50,097 nt of DNA from contig QHYS01000017.1 of NCBI GenBank assembly GCA_003223325.1, positions 133,303-183,399 on the forward strand. The letters are read 5' to 3'. The notes under the pieces were generated by a model. That model worked only from the letters and a program-made list of their open reading frames with translations. It had not been told where the DNA came from and did no database searches. How positions within the stretch are numbered: position 1 is the first letter of the stretch; each line of letters starts with the position of its first letter. The position numbers and the translations under genes are program-made. The DNA comes from Acidobacteriota bacterium. Lineage in GTDB: Bacteria > Acidobacteriota > Terriglobia > Acidiferrales > UBA7541. Shown one piece after another: positions 1-6,939 of the stretch.

Positions 1-830
1 CGGAGAAACCAACCCGAATGCCAAGGGGAGCCAATGGTTACGAAGCGGTGTATCGCGTCGTCTCCATCAACGATAAGTTGATGGGCGGCGGCGCGCCGAT
101 TCAAGTGAAGCAAGGGCAGCGACTCCTGTTTCATTTCCTGAACGCCTGCGCCACCTCCAACAGGAAGATCGCCATGACCGGCCACAAATTTCAAATTTTT
201 GCCTTGGACGGCAATCCGGTGCCCAATCCTCAAGCGGTGGATGTGATCGCCATGGGTCCCGGCGAGCGCGTGGATTGTTTTGTGGACATGAATCGGCCCG
301 GCGTCTGGGCTCTGGGTGCGACCGCCGATGCCGATCGCAATGCGGGCTTAGGCATCATCGTCGAGTACGAAAATCAGAAAGGGCAGCCGCAGTTTTTGCG
401 GCCCGCGAATCGCACCTGGGACTACATGGTCTTCGGCCGTCCGGTGGCGCCTCCCGCACCCGCGGAGACGATCGACATGATCTTCGAGAAGGTCCCCGGC
501 GGTGTTCATGGGTTCAACCACTGGACCATCAACAGCAAGGAATTTCCGCACGAGGATGAATTTGTGCTTCGTCCGGGCTCGAAATATCGCATTTTCTTCC
601 GCAATCGCACCGACGATGACCATCCGCTGCACATCCATCGGCATCTCTTCGAGATCGTGGAAATAAACGGTAAGCCGACGGGCGGCGTTATGAAAGACAC
701 CGTGGTCGTCCCTCAGTTTGGGCGCGTAGCGGTGGATCTGATGGCCGATCAGCCGGGCTTGACGCTTTTCCATTGTCATAATCAGATGCACATGGATTTT
801 GGATTCAAGGCGCTGTTCCGCTATTCGTGA
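1..830 (+). CDS. Multicopper oxidase, C-terminal part (5' end outside window)
   Basis: The frame is open from the window edge, so the gene is 5'-truncated by the window; the first ATG (18) is internal. The visible ~275 residues hold the end of the middle cupredoxin domain and the complete C-terminal one. The copper-binding motifs of the family are present: HPLHIHRH and, close to the C terminus, HCHNQMHMDFGF, which supplies the Cys-His bridge between the type 1 site and the trinuclear cluster. The usual axial Met/Leu position after the last motif is Phe. Family members oxidise metals or phenolics with reduction of O2 to water, normally in the periplasm. The substrate cannot be told from this fragment. 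A strong structured element follows the stop codon. Remnants of a blue-copper protein lie 1.7 kb downstream, so a copper or redox role is possible but inferred. Confidence 0.9.
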   Translation, partial: EKPTRMPRGANGYEAVYRVVSINDKLMGGGAPIQVKQGQRLLFHFLNACATSNRKIAMTGHKFQIFALDGNPVPNPQAVDVIAMGPGERVDCFVDMNRPGVWALGATADADRNAGLGIIVEYENQKGQPQFLRPANRTWDYMVFGRPVAPPAPAETIDMIFEKVPGGVHGFNHWTINSKEFPHEDEFVLRPGSKYRIFFRNRTDDDHPLHIHRHLFEIVEINGKPTGGVMKDTVVVPQFGRVAVDLMADQPGLTLFHCHNQMHMDFGFKALFRYS

Positions 831-848
831 TCGAATCCAATGGTTAGC

Positions 849-901
849 TCCTGTGGTGATCGAAGCGGCGAAAGTCACCCACAGGATGAGCTTTTCGCCG
901 C
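849..901 (+). other. Interleaved inverted repeats, potential H-type pseudoknot
   Basis: Two strong pairings overlap. Stem 1 pairs 849-859 with 875-886 (11 bp, one bulged C at 880). Stem 2 pairs 865-873, which lies inside the stem 1 loop, with 893-901 (9 bp, perfect). Connecting loops are about 5, 1 and 6 nt, the arrangement of an H-type pseudoknot; otherwise the two hairpins exclude each other. The element begins 18 nt after the multicopper oxidase stop and lies upstream of the candidate promoter of the next gene, so it most likely belongs to the 3' UTR of the oxidase mRNA. No T-tract follows, so it is not a classical intrinsic terminator. Confidence 0.5.
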
Positions 902-911
902 CTAAACCGAG

Positions 912-941
912 TTGAAGAAGAGTGCCGGATTCTGATACTCT
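912..941 (+). promoter_or_regulatory. Candidate sigma-70 promoter of the DUF4159 gene
   Basis: TTGAAG (912-917) is followed by TGATACTCT (933-941). This can be read as a GATACT -10 with a 16-nt spacer, or as an extended -10 TACTCT with 18 nt. Transcription would begin near 946-948, about 15 nt before the ATG at 962. It is a moderate match only. Confidence 0.35.
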
Positions 942-961
942 GCAGAGAGAGAGTTGAGACG

Positions 962-1780
962 ATGAAGTTCCTGGCCCGCAGTTTTCTGCTGCTGTTGTTC
1001 GTGGGTTCCGGTGCCACTCTGCTGGCCCTGCAGCAGGGTTACTATGGCGGTGGCTACGGCGGTTACCGCGGCTATCGCGAAGGTAACGAGGAACAGAAAG
1101 ACGAATTCGCTTTTGCCCGCCTTCGCTACCCCATCCGCATGGCCAGCTACGGGGGATTCGGCGACTTCGGCATGTTTCGCAACGGCGGCTGGTCGGAAGA
1201 TTATCCCAGGGCCGATCGGCAATTTGTGCAGGGCGTTCTTCGCCTGACGCGCATTGACGCGCGCCCCTACCAGGAAGTGATCGATCCCGACAGCGATGAG
1301 ATTTTCAATTGGCCCTGGCTCTATGCCGTTAACGTGGCTAACTGGGATTTCAACGATCAGCAGGCCAAGCGCATGCGCGACTACCTCCAGCGCGGCGGGT
1401 TCCTGATCGTGGACAGTTTTCACGGCGCGGCGGCCTGGGCAAGTTTCATGATCGGAATGCGCAAGATTCTTCCTGACCGGCCCATCGAAGATTTGACCAA
1501 CAAGGACGAGATCTTCCACGTTCTGTACGACTTGGACGAACGGCCTCAGGTACCCGGCTATCAATTTATTTATACGGGCCGTACCTACGAGAACGACGGC
1601 ATCTATCCCGAGTGGAAAGCGATTCGCGATGAAAACGGTCGCATCATGGTCGCCATCTGCTTCAACATGCACATCGGCGATGCCTGGGAACATGCCGATG
1701 ACCCGCGTTATCCGGAGCGCTTCTCTTCCTTTGCCTATCGCATGGGCATCAACTACATCATCTATCCCATGACCCACTAG
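962..1780 (+). CDS. DUF4159 domain-containing exported protein
   Basis: A 272-residue protein with a hydrophobic signal peptide (residues 1-23), a Gly/Tyr-rich linker (about 25-40) and then a DUF4159 domain to the C terminus. Recognised features are the FARLRYP opening, the central block ending in RGGFLIVDSFHG (about 146-157), and the terminal segment with the conserved MHIGDAWEHAD and FAYRMGINYIIYPMTH strings. The fold is considered related to class I glutamine amidotransferase-like domains, but no enzymatic activity is established and no catalytic Cys-His-Glu triad is apparent. In related genomes such proteins are often near MoxR/DUF58/VWA clusters; none of those is here. It probably acts in the periplasm. 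It appears to be a single-gene unit with its own promoter, 131 bp after the multicopper oxidase. Confidence 0.85.
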   Translation: MKFLARSFLLLLFVGSGATLLALQQGYYGGGYGGYRGYREGNEEQKDEFAFARLRYPIRMASYGGFGDFGMFRNGGWSEDYPRADRQFVQGVLRLTRIDARPYQEVIDPDSDEIFNWPWLYAVNVANWDFNDQQAKRMRDYLQRGGFLIVDSFHGAAAWASFMIGMRKILPDRPIEDLTNKDEIFHVLYDLDERPQVPGYQFIYTGRTYENDGIYPEWKAIRDENGRIMVAICFNMHIGDAWEHADDPRYPERFSSFAYRMGINYIIYPMTH

Positions 1781-1960
1781 AACTGCTAACCCTGGCCGTG
1801 TCTTTTTTTAAACGTCTGAAAGTCGCGTTTTGCGCCCACCTCGATGGCACCTAATTCTAAGTACACCTTTCGACACGGACAGCATTAGTCATCTCCCCAT
1901 CCTTAAGCCACCGTATTAGCGTTTCTTAATGTATCGGCTCTCCTTGCTGGTCCGTTCCTG

Positions 1961-1980
1961 CCAGTCGAGGGTCCGACTGG
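1961..1980 (+). repeat. Short perfect hairpin upstream of decayed kinase gene
   Basis: CCAGTCG (1961-1967) and CGACTGG (1974-1980) form a perfect 7-bp stem with a 6-nt loop, ending 18 nt before the GTG that opens the kinase remnant. The surrounding 1781-1998 intergenic stretch shows no other recognisable feature. Confidence 0.3.
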
Positions 1981-1998
1981 AGTCCCAAGGGTGATGCG

Positions 1999-2200
1999 GT
2001 GCGCCGCGTTCGGTTGACAACCAAACTACTGCTCTCGCTACTGGCTATCTCTTCTGCCCTCACCAGCGCCACGTTGCTGACCGTCCGCTATACGGTGGAG
2101 AGGCGAGTTCGGGAATCCATCAGCGAAGATTTGCGCAAGTCAGTTAATAGCTATCGGAGCTTTGCCCGCCAGCGCGAGGACATGCTCCAGGTTCCCGCGG
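1999..2200 (+). pseudogene. Sensor histidine kinase remnant, N-terminal fragment
   Basis: From GTG 1999 about 65 residues read as the start of a membrane sensor kinase: a basic N terminus, one transmembrane helix (about residues 8-28, LLLSLLAISSALTSATLLTV), then an Arg/Glu-rich helical region that resembles the start of a periplasmic sensor domain. After roughly position 2195 the frame loses kinase character and ends at 2319 in low-complexity sequence. No second transmembrane helix, HAMP, HisKA or ATPase domain follows in any frame. I therefore read it as a truncated and decayed gene, the first of three remnants in this interval. A short functional membrane protein is the alternative but less likely. 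Confidence 0.6.
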
Positions 2201-2201
2201 T

Positions 2202-2504
2202 TTGCGCTGCCGGGCGACCCGCTGGGCTCAAACGGCATTTGGAGGATCCCTCCGCCAGTTCATTGCGCCAACGACTGTCGTCCGCGGTATCGAGTCCGTG
2301 GGGGGATGGTTGCAATTGAAATTCAAGCCGAAAGCGAACCTGGGGCTGAACGGAGCGTTTGGCCAGGAAAACCCTTTTGCCCGCGACCTGCGGCAATACC
2401 CCGGTAACGTTAGCTATTTCGGTTTGCTGATTTCACGCAATCAGAGTGAGTTGGGCAATTTCATTTATCATTTGGAACCTGGTCTTCGACGGCCTGGGCG
2501 AGCG
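2202..2504 (+). pseudogene. Outer-membrane protein fragment
   Basis: About 100 residues in the frame of 2202 resemble an internal piece of a large acidobacterial outer-membrane or porin-like protein: a Gly/Phe-rich start, then alternating hydrophobic and polar strands such as GGWLQLKFKP, NGAFGQENPFARDL and SYFGLLISRNQSELGNFIY. There is no start signal, signal peptide or C-terminal strand of its own, and the frame runs directly into a new signal peptide at 2505. It abuts the kinase remnant, so the junction near 2200 probably marks a deletion that fused two decayed genes. The family assignment comes from memory of related sequences and is tentative. Confidence 0.45.
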
Positions 2505-3231
2505 ATGCAGGCCATGATCGCGAACGCCAGCTTATGCCTGGGACTCGCCGTGATTTGCGCCTACGCTCAACAATCTTCAGTGGTAGCGCAAGTCGAAGTC
2601 GTCAGGCAGGGAGGTGGCGAGCGACGGAAGGGGGAGGCAGGGTTCGCTGACCTGGTGGTGTGGCTGATGCCAATGGATGCGCCACCGACATCCGACCCCG
2701 TGTCCTCAACTCCGCGGATCGTGCAGCGGAATAAGAATAAGATGTTCGAGCCTCACGTCCTGGCGGTGCGGGTGGGTTCGGCCGTGGAGTTTCCGAACCA
2801 AGATCCCTTCCTGCACAATGTTCTCGCTATTCGATGGCAAGCGATTTGACTTGGGCTTTTATGAAGCAGGATCAAGCCGGGCGGTGCGGTTTGACCGCGC
2901 CGGTGTGAGCTTCTTATTCTGCAAAATTCTGGAACATACATTCGGAAATGAGCGCGGTCGTCGTGGCCTTGCCCACACCTTACTTCGACGTGTCGGACCG
3001 GAAGGGTCAGGTGACCCTCCCACAAGTTCCCAACGGGCGTTACCGTATGGAAGTCTGGTACGAACGCAGCGCCGCGAAAGAGTTAGAAAATTCGGCACGC
3101 GCCGTAACCATCACAGACGAGAACCGATCATTGGAACGATACGCGTGGCAGAAAATCCGAGCTTTACACTCACCCATAAAAACAAATATGGTCAGGATTA
3201 TGTCCCGCCTGCGAGTGGCATAACCTACTGA
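2505..3231 (+). pseudogene. Blue-copper (plastocyanin-like) protein, frameshifted
   Basis: The gene starts at ATG 2505 or 2514 with a signal peptide (ending near ICAYA), followed by a region typical of the 'methylamine utilization protein' / cupredoxin-like family: FEPHVLAVRVGSAVEFPNQD, then a His (PFLHNV). The frame must change at least three times to follow the family. It shifts near 2821 (to FSLFDGKRFDLGFYEAGSSR), near 2935-2948 (FLFCKI to a following MSAVVVALPTPYF) and near 3140 (to ENPSFTLTHKNKYGQDY, ending at 3231). The type 1 copper ligands expected in a C-x-I-H-x-x-M arrangement straddle the second shift. The C-terminal half also has a carboxypeptidase-regulatory-like stretch (GQVTLPQVPNGRYRMEVWY). 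Clustered frameshifts here and few elsewhere argue for real decay rather than random sequencing error. Confidence 0.75.
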
Positions 3232-3356
3232 ATGAATTGCGGGGGGCCTTGATGGAGAAGTTACTCGGCTATCGCAGATGGAAGATCAGCGCGGGCTGGT
3301 GAGGTTCGCCCTTGGGGGCTTGGGGGCCCTTTCCGGAACTTCGTGTGCTGAGCTGG

Positions 3357-3365
3357 TGCTATAAT
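3357..3365 (+). promoter_or_regulatory. Extended -10 promoter of the TlpA-like gene
   Basis: TGCTATAAT is a perfect extended -10 element (TG-N-TATAAT). No good -35 is visible 16-18 nt upstream, which is normal for extended -10 promoters. The expected start of transcription is near 3372, only about 3 nt before the GTG at 3375, so the mRNA would be almost leaderless. This fits the lack of a Shine-Dalgarno sequence there. Confidence 0.5.
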
Positions 3366-3374
3366 TTTGCCATT

Positions 3375-4640
3375 GTGAGAAAGCTTCTAGCCCTCTGTGG
3401 CAGCGTCGTAGGGATCTCTCTGGCATCCGCCGTTCCCGGCATTTCCGCCCCGAATATCGCGGGATTGTGGGACGCGAAGATCGTGGCGAATCAGCTAGAG
3501 ATTCCGTTTCGGTTCGAGATCGATCAAACGGGCAATCAGGTGCAAGGTTTCTTCTTCGAGGGGGATCGCAAGATCGGTTCGAGCTCAGGTAGCTTTGCCG
3601 GTGTGCATTTGATACTTGAATACGACATTCTCGATACCACCCTCGAAATTACGTTCCTGGGCGATCAGTTCGCAGGCACTTACCGGCTGAACCGACCTGG
3701 TGCGCAGCCCCTTGAAATCCGCGCACGCCGCTTTGTGCCTGTTCCTGCTGACGCCACCGCCGCTCCCCGGATTTCGGGTAGTTGGGAAATGCGGCGCATA
3801 CCTCAGGAAGTAAAGACTCCCAGCGATAGGCAGACGTGGAATCTATTCCTGCGCCAGTCAGGAGCGGAAGTCTCCGGCTCGATTCTGCGCGTTGATGGCG
3901 ACACTGGCTTCCTGATTGGCCGGTGGCAACACGGCCGGTTGGTTCTCAGCCACTTTGCGGGCCAAGGCCCGCTGCTCTTCGAGGGCAAACTGAATGGGGA
4001 CGGGACGCTTACGATTGCCTTGAATCGGTCCGCCAACTACGTAGCCGTGCGCAAGAGCGAGGCCAGAGCCAAGGGTGTTCCCGACCCGCCCGATCCTTCG
4101 CGGTACACCAGCGTGAAAGACCCTAGCGTTCCTTTCCGATTCAGGTTTCCGGGCCTCGACGGGAAAATCGTCTCCAATACCGATGCGCAATTCAAAGGCA
4201 AGGTGGTGCTTTTGGCGATCGGCGGAAGCTGGTGCCCCAATTGCCAGGACGAAGCGCCATTCCTGGTGGACTTGTACAAGGAATTTCACGCCCAAGGACT
4301 GGAAATCGTGGGTTTGATGTTCGAGGCAGATGCGAACCCGGCTCTGACGCGGCCGCGCGTGCAAACCTTTATCAGGCGCTACGGTATACCGTATCCCATG
4401 TTGCTCGCCGGAACTACGGATGACATCAATCAGAAAATTCCGCAATTGGTGAACTTTGGGGCTTACCCAACGACGATTTACTTAGGGCGCGACGGCCGGG
4501 TGCGAAGCGTGCATGCGGGGTTTGCCAGCCAGGCTACGGGCGACGAATACGTCCGGCTGAAGGGGGAAGTGCGGGGACTTGTACAGCGCCTGCTGGCAGA
4601 GAACCCTCAAGCGGGCGGGGCGGCTTCCCGCGGGTTATAA
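3375..4640 (+). CDS. TlpA-like periplasmic thioredoxin-fold protein with N-terminal double barrel
   Basis: I choose GTG 3375 because it opens directly into a signal peptide (VRKLLALCGSVVGISLASA); the frame is open upstream to 3312 but that part overlaps the promoter. The mature protein has two tandem beta-barrel-like repeats. The first begins IAGLWDAKI (about residues 32-120) and the second ISGSWEMRRI (about 133-225). A TlpA/ResA-type thioredoxin domain follows (about 255-410) with the redox motif SWCPNCQDEAPF, Cys287 and Cys290. TlpA-family proteins reduce or isomerise periplasmic disulfides, for example in cytochrome or copper-protein maturation. The long N-terminal extension is not part of the standard family and may bind a ligand or client. 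A DsbD-alpha-like gene starts 22 nt downstream, then a redoxin gene, suggesting one transcriptional unit for thiol redox chemistry. Confidence 0.85.
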   Translation: MRKLLALCGSVVGISLASAVPGISAPNIAGLWDAKIVANQLEIPFRFEIDQTGNQVQGFFFEGDRKIGSSSGSFAGVHLILEYDILDTTLEITFLGDQFAGTYRLNRPGAQPLEIRARRFVPVPADATAAPRISGSWEMRRIPQEVKTPSDRQTWNLFLRQSGAEVSGSILRVDGDTGFLIGRWQHGRLVLSHFAGQGPLLFEGKLNGDGTLTIALNRSANYVAVRKSEARAKGVPDPPDPSRYTSVKDPSVPFRFRFPGLDGKIVSNTDAQFKGKVVLLAIGGSWCPNCQDEAPFLVDLYKEFHAQGLEIVGLMFEADANPALTRPRVQTFIRRYGIPYPMLLAGTTDDINQKIPQLVNFGAYPTTIYLGRDGRVRSVHAGFASQATGDEYVRLKGEVRGLVQRLLAENPQAGGAASRGL

Positions 4641-4662
4641 CGTTTGCGGAAGGGACATCCAT

Positions 4663-5496
4663 ATGGTTGCGTTTGCAAGGTGCTTTTCATTCCGGTTAAC
4701 CCTTTGGCTGTTGGGACTCGCCTTCACCACAGCTGCTGCCGCGCAATCGTTCACCGTCACCCACGCGAAGGTAAGCCTGATTGCCGAAAAGAATTCGCTG
4801 CAGGCCGGGCAGATTACTTGGGTCGGCGTTTTATTTGATCTCGAGAAGGGCTGGCACATTTATTGGGTTAATTCAGGGGATTCGGGAGAGCGGCCGAAGA
4901 TACAGTGGCAGCTGCCACCCGGTTTTCAAGCCAAGGAGATTCGCTGGCCGACTCCAGTACGCCTAGGTGCTGGCACGGTGATTGATTACGGCTATGAGGG
5001 CCTGGTGCTGCTTCCCGTACCGATTCAGGTGCCGGCTGACTACAAGGCCGGTAAACCGGTGATGCTATCCGCCGATATTCGTTATTTGATCTGCCGGGAA
5101 GTGTGTATACCGGCTAAGACGCAGGCGAGCCTCGCGATTCCGCCAACGAGCGCCGGCAGCCAGGCGGAAGATAGCGAGCTATTCCGCAGCACGTTCGAGA
5201 ATTCGCCGAAAGCATGGCCCACGGGCTGGAAGGCGCAGGTAAGCGACAACGGCGGCTTTTTCTTGCTTTCTCTGGATACCGGGGCAAGCGAGCCCAAGGC
5301 CACCTTTTTCCCGCTAGAAGAGGAACAGATCGATAATTCCGCCGCGCAGAGCGTGGCACCATACCCTCGCGGTATGGTGATCAAGCTCAAAAAATCGGAC
5401 CAACTTTTGAAGCCGATCAGTGCGCTGAAAGGCGTGGTGGTATTTGGAGCGGGCCGCGCATTTGAAGTAACGGCGCCCGTGTCGGGAAAGAAGTAA
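4663..5496 (+). CDS. DsbD N-terminal (alpha/ScsB-like) domain protein, secreted
   Basis: ATG 4663 is preceded by GGAAGGGA. The first ~27 residues form a signal peptide ending AAAAQ. The mature protein matches the N-terminal domain of DsbD/ScsB: a Trp-rich strand region with GWHIYWVNSGDSG (about 64-76) and LPPGFQAKEIRWPTP, and the cysteine pair ICREVCIP (Cys144, Cys148). In DsbD this domain receives electrons from the membrane domain and passes them to periplasmic partners. Here the membrane (beta) and gamma domains are absent, as in stand-alone acidobacterial versions, so the electron donor must come from elsewhere. The C-terminal ~90 residues are of unknown fold. It sits between a TlpA-like gene and a redoxin gene, which supports a shared periplasmic thiol pathway. 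Confidence 0.82.
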   Translation: MVAFARCFSFRLTLWLLGLAFTTAAAAQSFTVTHAKVSLIAEKNSLQAGQITWVGVLFDLEKGWHIYWVNSGDSGERPKIQWQLPPGFQAKEIRWPTPVRLGAGTVIDYGYEGLVLLPVPIQVPADYKAGKPVMLSADIRYLICREVCIPAKTQASLAIPPTSAGSQAEDSELFRSTFENSPKAWPTGWKAQVSDNGGFFLLSLDTGASEPKATFFPLEEEQIDNSAAQSVAPYPRGMVIKLKKSDQLLKPISALKGVVVFGAGRAFEVTAPVSGKK

Positions 5497-5553
5497 TCGA
5501 GCGTTTATCTTCGTTGGCTCAGAATCCTGGGCTGAAACGCCAAGGGAGGAGAA

Positions 5554-6177
5554 ATGAGACGAGCGGCCACTTGCTGGATGATGGTAGCCGTGGCTGTGCT
5601 TTGCGCCGCGTCTCTGGGCCGGGCAGCGCGCGTCGGCGAACGCGCGCCGGATTTTTCTGTCACGGACACGAACGGCAAGCTGGAGAAGCTTTCCGATTAC
5701 GCAGGGAAGTTTGTCGTTCTCGAATGGAGCAACCGGGGTTGCCCTTACACGCAGAAGCACTACAACAGCGGGAATATGCAGCGCTTGCAGCGGGCCTGGA
5801 CGCAGCGAGGAGTCATCTGGCTGACGGTGATCTCTTCGGCTCCGCGCAAGCAAGGATACGTAACCGCAAGCGAAGAAAATTCCTGGTTGAAGCAGATCAA
5901 CGGCGCTCCCACGGCCGTGCTGCTCGATCCCGCGGGAACTCTCGGGCATCTTTATGACGCCAAAACCACACCGCAAATGTTCGTCATCAATCCGCAAGGG
6001 ACGCTCGTCTATGACGGCGCGATTGATGATAAGCCCACGACCGATCAGGCGGATATCGGTCGCGCGCGGAATTATCTTTCGCAAGCGCTCGAGGAAGCCA
6101 TGGCGGGCAAGCCGGTGAGCACGCCCGCGAGCCGGCCTTACGGCTGCTCGGTGAAATATCCCGGGACGTGGTTTTGA
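5554..6177 (+). CDS. Redoxin / AhpC-TSA-like thioredoxin-fold exported protein
   Basis: The start ATG 5554 follows the SD sequence GGGAGGAG. Residues 1-24 form a signal peptide. The thioredoxin-fold domain starts VGERAPDFSVTDTNGK and carries the active-site segment NRGCPYTQKHY with Cys63; the usual second Cys of a CxxC is Thr66. A second cysteine lies near the C terminus (PYGCSVKY, Cys198) and could act as a resolving residue, as in two-Cys peroxiredoxins. The cis-Pro region (KTTPQMFVI) and the IDDKP segment are typical of this redoxin family. It probably acts in the periplasm as a peroxidase or thiol oxidoreductase, possibly reduced by the DsbD-alpha-like protein encoded 57 bp upstream. Substrate unknown. 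Confidence 0.85.
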   Translation: MRRAATCWMMVAVAVLCAASLGRAARVGERAPDFSVTDTNGKLEKLSDYAGKFVVLEWSNRGCPYTQKHYNSGNMQRLQRAWTQRGVIWLTVISSAPRKQGYVTASEENSWLKQINGAPTAVLLDPAGTLGHLYDAKTTPQMFVINPQGTLVYDGAIDDKPTTDQADIGRARNYLSQALEEAMAGKPVSTPASRPYGCSVKYPGTWF

Positions 6178-6217
6178 TCGCCAGAGCGGTAACGGCGGCG
6201 ATTCTTTAGGAGGGGAT

Positions 6218-6904
6218 TTGCGAGTATTGGTGGTCGAAGACGAAAAACGACTCGCCGAAAACGTGGCGCGCGCATTGCGAGAGAACGCCGGTTACGCCGT
6301 GGATGTGGCCGGAGACGGAGAGGAAGGGTTGTACCTGGCCGAATCCAGCAACTACGACCTCATGGTGCTCGATCTCATGCTGCCGAAACTGGATGGACCC
6401 AGTCTCCTGGATCGATACCGCAAGAAGGGCCACGCCACGCCGGTTTTGGTGCTGACCGCACGAGACGAAAAAGAGAACGTGGTACGTTTGCTCAATGCCG
6501 GAGCGGATGACTACGTTTCCAAGCCCTTTGATCTGGGCGAATTTCTGGCGCGAGCCAAGGCTCTGGTCCGGCGCGGAAAAGGCCAAAGGTCGCCGGTGCT
6601 CTCGGTAGCCGACCTGCAACTGAATACGATCGAACGCACTGTGAAACGCGGGCAGAAGGAGATTGCGCTGGTGCCCATGGAATACCGCGTCCTGGAATAC
6701 CTTGCGCACCGGCCCCGTGCGGTGATTTCCAAGAGCGAGCTGCTGGAGCATCTCTACGACTACAACTGGGAGAAATTCAGTAACGTAATTGAAGTATACA
6801 TTTCCGGACTCCGGCGCAAGATCGATAGCAATTATGCCGTAAAGCTCATTCACACGGTGCGCGGCCATGGCTACGTTTTGCGTCCTGAGCGCGAACGCAC
6901 GTAA
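6218..6904 (+). CDS. OmpR-family response regulator
   Basis: Translation starts at TTG 6218, placed by the strong SD AGGAGG at 6208-6213. The 228-residue protein has an N-terminal receiver domain with acidic pocket residues VEDEK, phospho-acceptor Asp52 (VLDLMLPKLDG), conserved Thr (LTARDE) and Lys (VSKPFD). A C-terminal winged-helix DNA-binding domain follows (about 125-225; VPMEYRVLEYLAH, IEVYISGLRRKID, HTVRGHGYVL). It should be phosphorylated by the kinase encoded 35 nt downstream. The target is unknown; the efflux operon starting at 8769 is the obvious neighbour, and its upstream region contains a small dyad that could be an operator. That link is inference. Confidence 0.93.
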   Translation: MRVLVVEDEKRLAENVARALRENAGYAVDVAGDGEEGLYLAESSNYDLMVLDLMLPKLDGPSLLDRYRKKGHATPVLVLTARDEKENVVRLLNAGADDYVSKPFDLGEFLARAKALVRRGKGQRSPVLSVADLQLNTIERTVKRGQKEIALVPMEYRVLEYLAHRPRAVISKSELLEHLYDYNWEKFSNVIEVYISGLRRKIDSNYAVKLIHTVRGHGYVLRPERERT

Positions 6905-6939
6905 GCGCATTTCAAGGCGATTCAGAAAGGAAGGGTTCG

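Noticed and set aside
902-1777. 291-codon open frame on the minus strand
   Set aside because: It is the antisense of the DUF4159 gene, whose plus-strand protein has a signal peptide and recognisable motifs; the minus frame shows no family pattern.
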